Below are positions 37,897 to 49,700 of a DNA stretch of 64,000 bases, one piece after another; within the stretch, counting starts at the first letter, position 1, and each line of letters opens with the position of its first letter. A program made the position numbers and the translations under genes. Under the pieces are notes generated by a model. That model was given only the letters and a program-made list of their open reading frames with translations, made no database searches and had not been told where the DNA came from. Source of the DNA: Protonemura montana (taxonomy: Eukaryota; Arthropoda; Insecta; Plecoptera; Nemouridae); contig OX387604.1 in NCBI GenBank assembly GCA_947568835.1, forward strand, positions 20,179,076-20,243,075, in the 5' to 3' direction.

Positions 37897-38580
37897 TCAA
37901 TGAAGCTGGGTGCCCACTCTCCCGTTGACTTCAGGGACAGCTTGTAGCTGAATATGACTCTCGCGGATGCTTGAATAGTTGAGGAATCCCGGCGTTTGGT
38001 ACATTTCTGGGGGCGGAGGGTAAAACAGGTTGAGGAGAATGTTCTCCCCTTCCACCTGTCGGTACGAGGCACTGGTCACCGGACTCGAGGGTACCGTACA
38101 GCGACACCAAAGCGCAGTTCCAAGGCAAAGAACAACCAAGCCGATGCCAATAATGCCCACCAGAATGGGTCCTCCGTAAGTCGGCGGTATTTCAGGAGAA
38201 TCCTCTTCATCTGCGTTAGGCAAGTCAGCAAATCGAGGAGGCTCATCACCATTTGGCACTAGCGTACATTGTTTCATGTATTTAGAATAACGGTAACCAT
38301 CTTGACATTGACACAGTTGGTGATCTTCCGAGCAAATCATACCGATGGTACAATGCAGATCTGCCTCACATCGCTGATGGAAACCACGGGCCAAGAGACA
38401 GCTTCCTTGTTGCTGACAACGACAGGCTAGTGCCCTGGTTCTACACACCGGATATCGCCGGCAATCGTCGTCTCGCCAACAAGACTTTTCTTCTTCTTTT
38501 TCCATCGCAGACATTGCACATACCGTCCATAGAATGATGGTCGTCGTCATCAGTGTCCAGCGTGGCATGGCTGCTCGCAA
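37897..38580 (-). CDS. EB-module type I membrane protein
   Basis: A single uninterrupted 227-codon frame. A signal peptide (WTLMTTTIILWTVCAMSA, residues 8-25) precedes an acidic/basic patch and two EB-like cysteine modules (residues 34-95: CWRDDDCRRYPVC...CRC and CEADLHCTIGMICSEDHQLC). One helix lies at about 136-159 (GPILVGIIGIGLVVLCLG). The cytosolic tail of about 68 residues contains YPPPPEMY. Two start codons are possible (38580 and 38568, MPRW); both leave the signal peptide usable. The module C-x4-C/D-C...GMxC...CxC resembles that of the mucin-like gene at 30128-32744. EB modules are best known from nematode and arthropod surface and scavenger-like proteins. Precise function is unknown. 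Confidence 0.8.
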   Translation of the reverse strand: MRAAMPRWTLMTTTIILWTVCAMSAMEKEEEKSCWRDDDCRRYPVCRTRALACRCQQQGSCLLARGFHQRCEADLHCTIGMICSEDHQLCQCQDGYRYSKYMKQCTLVPNGDEPPRFADLPNADEEDSPEIPPTYGGPILVGIIGIGLVVLCLGTALWCRCTVPSSPVTSASYRQVEGENILLNLFYPPPPEMYQTPGFLNYSSIRESHIQLQAVPEVNGRVGTQLH

Positions 38581-40861
38581 TCAAACTGACAAATATTTCA
38601 CATAGGAAATTTCAGTGTCATTGACAGTCACGCTCACTGCCTCGTTTGTGCATTATCCTGTGTCGATGAACTACAACCCCACCGCTACACCCCATTTTCT
38701 CTTGTGAGGTTTTCAACCTCATATGCGCACACGGGACCATTTATTGGTTCGAACAGGCACTTTGACTAACATCAAACATGGCTTCATCACATCACAACCC
38801 TACACTATACAAATTGACAATGTATATCACGCCATCCGGTTCTTCTTTCAGATTCATGGCTTCACTCTCTTAAATACTCGCGTGTTAATAAGCAATTTGT
38901 CCGTTTCATTTGATTATCTCACACGTTTACTGGGCCTGACAAATCGTTGTTTGGAAAGCTCGTAAGGACGGTGTGCTTTTACCCGAGCACCCTCTGCAAT
39001 AAGGCATCTGAATTCGTAGCCAGTATCGAGCATACTGAATGACAATGGCCTGATTCCAAAGAATGGCTGGCGTCAGTCACGCTATGCCTTGCCCGGCTGT
39101 CCGTTCCCTTTGCCGACATCGATATTTATGCAATAGACTATACCTACGCTAGTAGTCACGTTCACGCGATCTAGAGAATACCGCACCCTGGTCTAGGCTT
39201 TACATGTACGTTCTTCGTACTTGTGTTGTCTGTAGTGAACCGCTACTACCCCTTTATAACTGCATCCTTAATCCTGACTGGCAATTGGAGCGACTCGTCC
39301 TCGGCATCACTAGGAAGTCGCTGCATAACGCGTCTAGCATTAGGGGGCAAGGCATCTTCCTTCTTGCTGCACTCTTTACAGCCTTAATAAACTAATTGCA
39401 TTAGAAAATGTGTTTTCAATCAAAGCCACACATGTGGTAGACGAGAATAACGGATGAAAGGCAACTAATTCATTGAAGAAAAGTATATATTTTGCGATGC
39501 CTTGTAATCTACAGTGTCTACATGACCAGGGACACACTGCACGGCTAATTTCGACCGAGGCCTCGTTGGGGGTAGATAAACTAGCTTTGAGCTTGCACGA
39601 TCGTGCTTATACCGTGCAAAGAAAAATTACTGAAAATGAATTGCATTTCAATCAAAAGTTTAGCTCACGGAAAGTTGTTTAAATACCAGGATTCACATAG
39701 AAAATAATCTGGTTCTGTGGCCTTCATAAAACCAAGATAATTGGTTTTAATGCGGGTTTATCCAACGAGTAGACATATTGTTTCCCATGAATAATAAAAA
39801 AATGCGTATTTTCACAGTACGCCCCCACATTTTATATCTGAGTTTGGTAAATGTGCGTAGAAGATGTTGAGTGAAATTTAATTCTTTTACAGCCAATATA
39901 GAGTTGTGTTCAAGGCTGGCAGGAAATTTGCAAGATAGGAAATATCAACGCAAAATTCATCCGTTCTTGAAGCTAAAATATGAAAACACAGGTACAGCTC
40001 AACACATTGTTGCATTGAAGACTGTGGGAAAACTAACCTGCATGTAATAAACTTTTTATTGGAATCTATAAAATAATAAGATAACGATTATCACATTTTA
40101 TTGAGCTGGTGGTTAGAACTTTTGCCGCTTAATTTTTGCGAATGGATTATCTTGTCAAAAACTCTAGAGACATTTAATAAATAGCTCTTCAAAAACATGT
40201 GCCTGCCTCTGCAACGAACTGCCTCTGCAACGAGCTGGTACTGCACGTGTTGCTTACTTTTAGGAGAAATTACCATCCCTACGTGCCGTTAGTGAAAGCG
40301 GAAAAAGATCGAATATATGCCAAAAATTTCTTTTTTTCTTTTGCAGAACTAGATTTAGTTCTATATGTAGCAAAAATATTATTTACGTTATTTTACGGCT
40401 ACATTTTTTGTATGTGTATTTGTACGTGGTAAAACAGATGGCAATGAATAAAAATCGTGTACTTTGCTTTTGGTGATGCTGGACACAACGCTACAACAAG
40501 CTACCAATATTTGTTAGTAGAATTATAAGATGATTTAAAAATATCTTGATTCCTCTGAAAACGACGCTCTAATGGTAGAGCTAAGGTGAGAGGAGCCAGG
40601 TAGGAGAAAGTTACCTGTTAGTGTGTTTTTCTCAAAATGGGGAAGAAACACTCCATTTTTGTTATAGGTTGTGAATGGGTGAGATCTTGGCTACCCTATT
40701 TGAAACATTAAAACTAAACTTTTTATCATTTTGTTTTCTAAACATTCTTGAAATATTTTATTTATTGATCTAGCATGAATCAGGTGTCCTCACATTTCCC
40801 ACACGAATTATTTGTTTGAAAGATATGTGAAAAACTTGTAAGAGATTTCCCAAGAGCGTCA

Positions 40862-41080
40862 ACATTGGTGCATTCATTGGTACACACCGCTCTGGCCAGG
40901 GTGGACCTTCACCGCCACCCCGCGCCAGAACGCGGCTGTATCGCTTGGCGCTTGTGTCGGATCACGTCGCGGTTGCTCGTCAGTCCCTGGTCAGCATCCG
41001 GCGGCACCGGGTGGAGGCAGAAATTCCCCACGAGCTAGCACGTGATCGACGATATGACCACCAATCCAGTCAGCTCGGTA
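40862..41080 (+). CDS. Doubtful GC-rich coding-like exon
   Basis: An island of high GC in AT-rich DNA stays open in one plus frame (…GPSPPPRARTRLYRLALV…HVAVARQSLVSIRRHRVEAE…) and runs into CTCG|GTATGA. The product would be strongly basic. No partner exon, domain or homolog was recognised, and a GC-rich stretch is open by chance more often. Coordinates are approximate. Confidence 0.15.
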
Positions 41081-44000
41081 TGAACCAGATAGGTAAATAT
41101 CTTCCAGACAATATTTATTTTCGTTTTAATGCTAAAAATTCTTTCTTTAAACTACCATTTTGTTCAGTTTAAGTTCATATTGTCCAAATTAAACTGTTAT
41201 GTGGGCTGTATAAACTAGAGCCCGAATACAGTCTTTTTATTTTACACTAGTAGCTTGGAATATCATGTTTTGTCATCAACTTCTGTTTAAAGCATGACAT
41301 GATGCTCTGAAGACACATCTGTCATTGCTAAATTCATTTCGGTGGCGTGAAATGTTTGTGTAGTCCACGATTTAGTCTACAGCCTTTTGCCATCACAATC
41401 CGTTTACTAGAAACCTCATTGAAAATATGATTTTGTTCTTTCAGGGTTGTGAGTGGATCTTAAAAAACTACAAGCTTGAAAATGTGAATCTTCGTAATCA
41501 AGCAAGGGACGCGTCATACTTCTGAGATGATTCGCGAACTGCCAAGTGTCTCGAGACAGACACTTATTTCTGAGATACTTATGATTGTTTTGATGACGAG
41601 CTCGCACGCAGCACATAATGCATCAGTGTCTGGTTAGTGCCAACATGCATCTAAATTCCCATTTTCCTGTACTTAGTTTCGGCAAATGATTTTATGCTGG
41701 CATTTGCACAGCGCGATCATTGATAGCCGACTTTTGATAGCCAAGTGTTTGGAGAAAAAGCTGCTTGTAAATATCCAGATAAATGTTAGGTCAGAGATTC
41801 GCGTGGATGTTGGTGGATAATAGTTTGGTTGTTGTGCCAACTAGAAAGGTTTGTTTGATTGTGTTAGCACTAACAATTGTGCCTTGTAGAACTAGTTAGC
41901 AAATGGAGACACTCAATTAACTTGACATTGGAGCAAAGTTTAATTGTTCAGGGAGTTTGATTGCATTTGTCTTGGTCCTATATTTTGATGCCGCGTTTAT
42001 ATTTATAGCTTGTAGAAAACTTTGGCTCCTTTATTGTATTACCTAATTTGATTGATCAGATTGAAGAAAGTAGCAAGTAGTTTTAGTTTGCGTAAGACTC
42101 AAATTAGTGCGCTTAAAGTTTTTCAAACCCGATTGGAGATCGCGTGAAAAGGAATGCATTAGATTATCACAGGAAAATAACGGAAAGATATTTTTAACAC
42201 CCTTGGTTTCGTTTTCATTTCAATGGATTGGTTTCCCATAAATAAACCATTATAGGTATATCATGAAATTGTCTCGCAGTTTTCGTTTTTGATACCAAGT
42301 TCCTCATCTTTCTTCGTCGGCTGGCCGAGTTCCAGCGGGGCATTCACAGTTACGAACAACGATATATATGCCAGGTCTTCCGTGCATTCATAAAAAAATA
42401 ATCGCTTTTCCGGGCACTTGTGCTTGTGCAAGTGATTTATTTTAATGGAAGACTATATCGTTAAACCATTAAAGTGTATTAAAGAATAATCTTGAATAAT
42501 GCCAATAGCTCTCGATGCTTTGTAAATTACTGAACACATTTTCGTTGGGATGAAATGATCCATAATCCATGCTCACAGTCTGTCACGGATAATTGACATC
42601 CTTTCGAAACTGCACCCTGATTGTGACTTGTGACAAGTCTCCCCGACTTTTCGACACACGTTCTGCGTACACTTTGTTGCACACGATTCTCATTTTTTGC
42701 CATGCTTTGGGGATAGAGTGGCAATTAAGGTCACTGCGACGAGAGCGAATCATCGTTTCGGTTATTTGATCGGCGGCTGTAGATCTTGTGGATCTGATCT
42801 CGTTTCCTTCTGGTCGTCGGTTTATTTGAGCTGTGCTTATCAAGTCAGCGGCAACAACCTCAATCTACGTTAGATTTAACGAGCTGATTAACCGTGCCTC
42901 AAAAGAGCTTTCTAAAGCGTGAAAATGCCATTTGCTGTGTGCTCGTGATAAGCTGGAAAACCCTGCCGGCCTGAGGATGCGAACGATTAAAAATCAGCAC
43001 ACAAGTTTGTCAATAATTCATCCAATTAAAACAAAAAGAAAATTAAAAAATTAAGGTTGTGGTCTTTAAACGATAATTCCATGCATTTTTAAATTATAAA
43101 TGTCAAAAATGTTTCCGAAAATAGCACACTAGACGAAGAACATGAATGTAGCATTGACCTTATAATATGGTCTCCAACTTCCAAAAGTTCATGTCCCGAG
43201 TGTTGGAACGTTTCCCAGTTCATGTTGTAGCTATGAAGAATTATTTCATTTGGCGACCGGCGATCTCAATTTTAAAAGTGCAATAATTCATTTAATTTGC
43301 GTCAATTTTCCACCAATTAGGACCACATTACCCCCCGCAAAAAACTGAGCCTGGCTTGGAGTGATTTTCTCCATAACTATTCAAAATATATGTATAAATT
43401 ATAACAACCTTTAAAAACCTAACGCTCTCTTCATAAATTTGACCGAAATACTGAATCTTGATCTGAGATACTTTAGGAATTTCAATTTATTTAGTTTTAT
43501 TCATCGAAAGGCTCTGCCTGTATGAAGCCTTGTTAAAATAAACATAAAGCGCACGCAATTAGTTTGAATATCCCCCCCCCCCCCTTCACTATCCCAGAAA
43601 TTCAGTGTACCTCGTGCACAAACTGCATCCTGATGGGATGGTAAATGCATTTCGACACCCCGTGCTCCTGAGAATCTGTTGCATTGAAAACAATGCTCAA
43701 TATACACAAGTTTAAAAGTACCTAAGCCATATGGCTGACTTAACCGAACGATAAGGCTTGTGTGGGTATTAATAACGTGCAAAACAGATCGCCATCGGCA
43801 CGCTCATTACCGAGTGGGATTCTCAACTTGGCAGTAAACAATACTTTTTCACGAAAGCTCGAATGTTTCTGGCTTTAGTTTGGGATGTTCCCCAGGTAGA
43901 GATGAACAATTGAAAATGCTTGTTTTGAGCTTATTTTGTTCTGTAAATACGACTTATTTTAAACTATTCACTTTTTCATCGACCGGAGGTCGTAGTTAGT

Positions 44001-45649
44001 CTTATGACCCTAAAATTTTCAAATGGAATAATCTCAGCAGTTTTTCTTGTTCACTAGACTAGAATATGATAAAATGAATCCAGCCTTCGCATGGTTTTTG
44101 TTTGGGGCGTCGGTCGGTCGGTTAGCACGTGGACGCTCCAGTGAATGCACCCTTTACAATTTATCTCGTAATTTTCACAAAGAGCTCTTTTTAAATTTAA
44201 AAACCGTTATTTATATTCACTCGATAAAACGTGATCGTAGAGACGATGCGAGATAGTATATTTACTAGATAATAAAATATAATATACCCAGTTAATATGT
44301 GAATGGTCAAACAATTTCTAGTGATTGAATCAGCGATTGGAGTTTCTCTCCATTGCACCGTATCATCTCATGTAATATTTGTGCTGCTTCCTCGCAACAC
44401 AAAACCAACAACCAAAACAATTGATCAAATGAATGAACAAAGCTTTCGTGGTTCACATTTCTTTAAACGTAAATTGGTAGGTAACGCAACTCCCTTGGAA
44501 AAGGTAATCATGTCCAGCCAAGAAGCTGAAATAAGATTTTGTTGGATTACTTTTGGACGGTCGAGGAGGTTTGGAGGGGAGAGGGGGGGGGGGGGGGACA
44601 AGGGACTGTGTGACGTCAAATGACGTCTTTTCGCAGTTAATAAAGCATTTTCAGTATATTTTGTTTTTCCAAGTCATACAGCCAGTTTATTCTTTATCAT
44701 GTCGTCCTCTTTACTAGGGTTTACCAGCAAATTCTAATTTTAATGTATAGAATATGCAATCTCTGCCCAACAGCGCGAGAACAAACAACCATAAACAAGC
44801 AACCACTCAACCAACAAAAACAAACTAACAAACATTGCCCATTTGCTCATCCTTGATTCTTGAATCTTGATACTTAAGAAAAAAACAGTCGTGTATTCAA
44901 GGGTCCTCTTCCAAGAGAGTCTAAATCTCCCAAATGCAGTCGTTGGCACGTGATTTCCTTGTTAAGAGGTGGAGGATGAGGGCATGGGGGTGGTTTCAAA
45001 TGACTGTTTGATTATGTGCAATTTGTTTCATTGGTGCTCGTTTATCGAGAACTGAGGATCATATATCGATGTGATGAGAAATGTACGTCCATAGCTAACA
45101 TTTTCTTCTTTCAAAGCATTGCTTGCAATAAACAATCAACTTTGTTTAAACTGTCAGGATGGAGATCCAATAACCAGATTTCAAAAAGCATTAGATGATA
45201 CCCCCCCCCCCCCTTCTCCATACCCCTCCTCAATAGCGCTACCAACCCATCCTTGAATTACTTTTATACAATTTGCATGATTTCTACGAGCAATTTTCTA
45301 TCAAGCAAAGATATGACACCTAGCGTGAATGCCAATTTGAATTACTGAAGAAGGGCGTATTTCTACTTTTATTGCCTGCCCGACGTTCGGTTGCTCACGT
45401 TTTTATCTTCTGAAGACTTATTCGTACGATTGGTGTCTTAATTAAGGCAACACAAACACTTACTTGACGAGCCACACCCTAACTGAGCATTATTAACAGA
45501 GGTGGAAATATCTGGCTCGGCGGAAGGAATGGGTACTGAGTTATTCATGATATTTGTCTAGCTTGCTTGGCGTTCAGCAACCCCATAATCAAGATATCAA
45601 CATACCCATGGAGCTTCAAACAATTGTTATGAATTTATAGAAAATAATA

Positions 45650-46195
45650 AATGTATTGCTTGATTGCTTGATTGATTGGTTGATTGATTGATGGCTGGAT
45701 GAATGGATGGATGGATGGATTTATTGATTGATTCATTGACAGTTGTTTTTCAACGCTCGGTTTTGAGCCCGTGGCATTGGTCAGATAGAGTTGGTGAATG
45801 AGAAGATGATGATAATGGTGATTAACATAACCTATCCTAAAAAGGAGGAGAGGTAAACCGGTGCTGGCACCTTGCCTACTCCGGCGAGTCACCGGCCCCT
45901 TCCCAAGGACGATACAACTCGAACCACACGTTTCCTCCTCAAATGCTTTCGAGAGGTTGATGCGTACGTGTATCAACTTCAATCCCTCCAACCTCCATAC
46001 CAATCAGAACTAGATCAGAATAGATAAAAAGCCTTTAGAGCTAGTGTTAAAGTCCCATATCATATCATTTACTTGGTAAAATCTCAGAATAGAGACACTA
46101 GAAATATGTTTGTTGGTCACCTATCCACTATGTTACTCAGCGCAGTGTTGCTTAACCTAGGTAATCTCACGAGAGACGGCGTTCTTCCGACTGCA
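45650..46195 (-). mobile_element. 5S-headed SINE, minus strand
   Basis: Minus-strand copy: a head near 46195-46110 (TTAAGCAACACTGCGCTGAG is intact), an extra stretch of about 90 bases (46110-46020) absent from the other copies, then a body with the CCTTGGGAAGGGGCCGGTG variant of the conserved block. It ends in a (CAAT)n tail that on the plus strand reads GATT repeats (about 45655-45740). It sits roughly 550 bases before the first visible GPCR exon. Confidence 0.65.
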
Positions 46196-46743
46196 AACCA
46201 ATAATTGCAATAGCAAGCAATTGCAAGCTGCAATCTATGATTGCAAGGTTTGCAATAATTGGCAATCAATGAGCTTATTGATTCATTACACATTATACTT
46301 CTCTGCATAATTTTCATTTTCACTAACATTTTTTAGAAAAATTCACGGAATGTTTCATTACTTTTTTACGTTTATCTTCTGCCAAGATCGTTCTTTATCA
46401 AATGTGTTCTACACTGCATCTCATCACTCTCACTGCATCTGCATCTGCATCTGCATCAAATGTGTCTCAAAGTCCGACTAATTGTCAAAATGAAGAGGAG
46501 GCTAGATTTCACCCCGTAATACAAGAAATCCTTAGAGTGGTGGGAGTGCATTGCCAATTTGTAGTTTGTTTCGATTTTCTTAGCGGTGTTGCCCTGTTTG
46601 ATGGCGGTGGGCTCTAAGTTTCAGCAAGTCACAGCCTAAGCATTTTCAGGTGTACTGAATATGATCTTAAGAGAACTGGGCTGACAATAATCGCCCACAA
46701 CTTTTAAAACTAACAATATTCCTGTTTTTTTTTCGGTCCCAAG

Positions 46744-49700
46744 ATGGCGTTCAATTTCTTCTGATGCCTGGCGATCTCCGGATCTACTTAGCTGCTCCTT
46801 CGGGTGTGTTTGTAGCAAGTCTCGCTGCCACCAATATTCGACAGCCCAGCCGACAGCCCGTATACAGCATGCTTGCTGAGACTGAGGGAGACAGCCAGTA
46901 CTTTGCAATCGATCCTACCTCGGGAAACCTTACCACAAAACGGTAAGGCACCTTAAGATTAGTCAGACCAAGGTTGGACTGCACAACAGATGAAGAAGGC
47001 CAATAATTGTATGAGCAAATAATTTTTAATGCCCAGAAATAATGATTTGTTGCCATAATAATAAATCACTGTATTTATTCTTTAAGAAGCTTGATTTTTA
47101 TAATTATTTTATGATCGATGTACAGATTTAAACTGTTTGATATAGAATTATCCTTCTGTCCTTACAAATTGTCATTATGTGGGACGTGACTGCGGGTATA
47201 CAATTGATGCACGTGGATTTATAAAATTAACTTTTGTTTCTTTTTGCAGATACATCGATCGTTCTGTGGGATCGTCTTACAATATCAGCGTGCTCGCATC
47301 AACGCGAGTCGATCAATCCAGAATCAACCTGACAATATTGGTGTCCGAGTATAATCGCTTCCCTCCTGTCTTTGATCTTAACCAGTACACGTAAGAAAGC
47401 TCTACTTTCATTTCTATAGTATGTCTAACTCAGGTGGTTCACGTAGACAAGGAATAGTGCCACATGTAATAGTGTGACGTATCATAGTGTGACGTGTAAT
47501 AGTGTGACGTGGAATAGTGTGACGTGGAATAGTGTGACATGGAATAGTGTGAGGTGGAATAGTGTGACGTGGAATAGTGTGACGTGTAATAGTGTGACGT
47601 GGAATAGTGTGACGTGGAATAATGTGACGTGGAATAGTGTGACGTGGAATAGTGTGACGTGGAATAATGTGACGTGGAATAGTGTGACGTATAATAGTGT
47701 GACGTATAATAGTGTGTCGTGGAATAGTGTGACGTGGAATAGTGTGACGTAGAATAGTGTGACGTGGAATAGTGTGACGTAGATTAGTGTGACGTGGAAT
47801 AGTGTGACGTAGAATAGTGTGACGTGGAATAGTGTGACGTAGAATAGTGTGACGTGGAATAGTGTGACGTAGAATAGTGTGACGTGGAATAGTGTGACGT
47901 GGAATAGTGTGACGTGTAATAGTGTGTCGTGGAATAATGTGACGTGGAATAGTGTGACGTAGAATAGTGTGACGTGGAATAGTGTGACGTGGAATAGTGT
48001 GACATGGAATAGTGTGACGTGGAATAATGTGACGTGGAATAGTGTGACGTGGAATAGTGTGACATGGAATAGTGTGACGTGGAATAGTGTGACGTGGAAT
48101 AGTGTGACATGGCATAGTGTGTCGTGGAATAGTGTGACGTGGAATAGTGTGACGGATAATAGTGTGACATGTAATAGTGTGACATGGAATAGTGTGACGT
48201 GGAATAGTGTGTCGTGGAATAGTGTGACGTGGAATAGTGTGACGTGGAATAATGTGACGTGGAAAAGTGTGACATGGCATAGTGTGACGTGGAAAAGTGT
48301 GACGTGGAATAGTGTGACGTGGAATAGTGTGACGTGGAATAGTGTGACGTGGAATAGTGTGACATGTAATAGTGTGACATGGAATAGTGTGACGTGGAAT
48401 AGTGTGTCGTGGAATAGTGTGACGTGGAATAGTGTGACGTGGAATAATGTGACGTGGAATAGTGTGACATGGCATAGTGTGACGTGGAATAGTGTGACGT
48501 GGAATAGTGTGACGTGGAATATTGTGATGTGGAATAGTGTGACGTGGAATAGTGTGACGTGGAATAGTGAGACGTGGAATAGTGTGACGTGGAATTATGT
48601 GACGTGGAATAGTGTGACATGGCATAGTGTGACGTGGAATAGTGTGACGTAGAATAATGTGACGTGGAATAGTGTGACGTGGAATAGTGAGACGTGGAAT
48701 AGTGTGACGTGGAATTATGTGACGTGGAATAGTGTGACGTGGAATAGTGTGACATGGAATAGTGTGACGTGGAATAGTGTGACATGGAATAGTGTGATGT
48801 GGAATAGTGTGACGTGGAATAGTGTGACATGGAATAGTGTGACGTGGAATAGTGTGACATGGAATAGTGTGACATAGGTAGTCACATTCACAGAGCAATA
48901 ATCCGTGACGACTGTGACAAATTCGTGATAAATCTAGTCAAGGGAGGTGGAGAAAAAACACGACGAAGACCCAGAAAATATACGTAATCGAGAGCGGATC
49001 AATGTTGCGAAACCACTGGAGGCTAAAACTCTCAAATCTGTTTCACTCACTTTTCTAAATGTTACGAAAAATCAGTCAAAAAATTGCAACTCATGTTTTA
49101 AAAGACTTGGTAACTAAAATCAGCATGTAACATTCAATATGGCGGTAATCCAGGTGATTCCCAATGTAGCGTTGAAGGAGTATATTATGCAGATCTTAGC
49201 TCCAACATTTTATGCTCGCATTTTTATTATTGCTGGATTGACCAACTATGCTAGAATTTGTTCGAATATGTGCGAATATGTTCGAATATGTTCGAATATT
49301 TTTGAATATGTTCGAACATGTTCGATATTAGTCTTGATTTCGATTTATGACATGCTAGATAGTTGCTTGCTGTAATGCTGGGTGTCATGATGTGATTCAA
49401 AGGAAAAACTCCTTTGCTTTTATGGTCATCTGTCAAGAAAGTCTGCTTGTAGATGCTCTAGAATCTTGATTACCTACCCCACCAACATAAGAAATCAGCT
49501 TTATTAAATTGCAAAGGCGCACAAAATAAAGGTTAAAGTTAACATCATTACATCTTCTTCATCTAAAGAAATGCACTTGCAACTCAGATGTACTAGCAGT
49601 TAACTACGAGGTTGTTAATACACAACACGTGTTCTGTTTCGATCTTAGGATTAATCTGGACCTGATGACACCAATGAACGAAACAATCCTAACTGTGCGT

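Larger units (their letters stand above)
38581..46743. other. Gene-poor 8-kb region
   Basis: No conserved protein was found. It holds poly-C/G tracts (43572-43584, 44583-44597, 45201-45213), a SINE (45650-46195), a GC-rich open stretch ending at a GTATGA donor-like site (about 40860-41080), and a hexamer repeat TGCATC (about 46434-46456). The 5' exon(s) and promoter of the adhesion GPCR must lie here or be missed. The ATGs at 46350 (MFHYFFTFIFC) and 46402 give weak signal-peptide-like openings, but no donor joined them convincingly to 46744. Confidence 0.5.

Noticed and set aside
42527..42843. Overlapping minus-strand open frames of 65 and 86 codons
   Set aside because: Two overlapping frames are open in the same GC-richer patch, with no splice logic, signal peptide or family match.
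47414..48898. 494-codon minus-strand frame of HTIPR-like repeats
   Set aside because: It is generated by the 15-bp satellite, whose length is a multiple of three; other frames on both strands are open as well, and it lies inside a GPCR intron.
49258..49327. Palindromic GAACATGTTC as a p53-type or steroid-receptor site
   Set aside because: Only one unit is a perfect palindrome; the rest of the 10-bp minisatellite has A-to-T changes, so a functional site is not supported.
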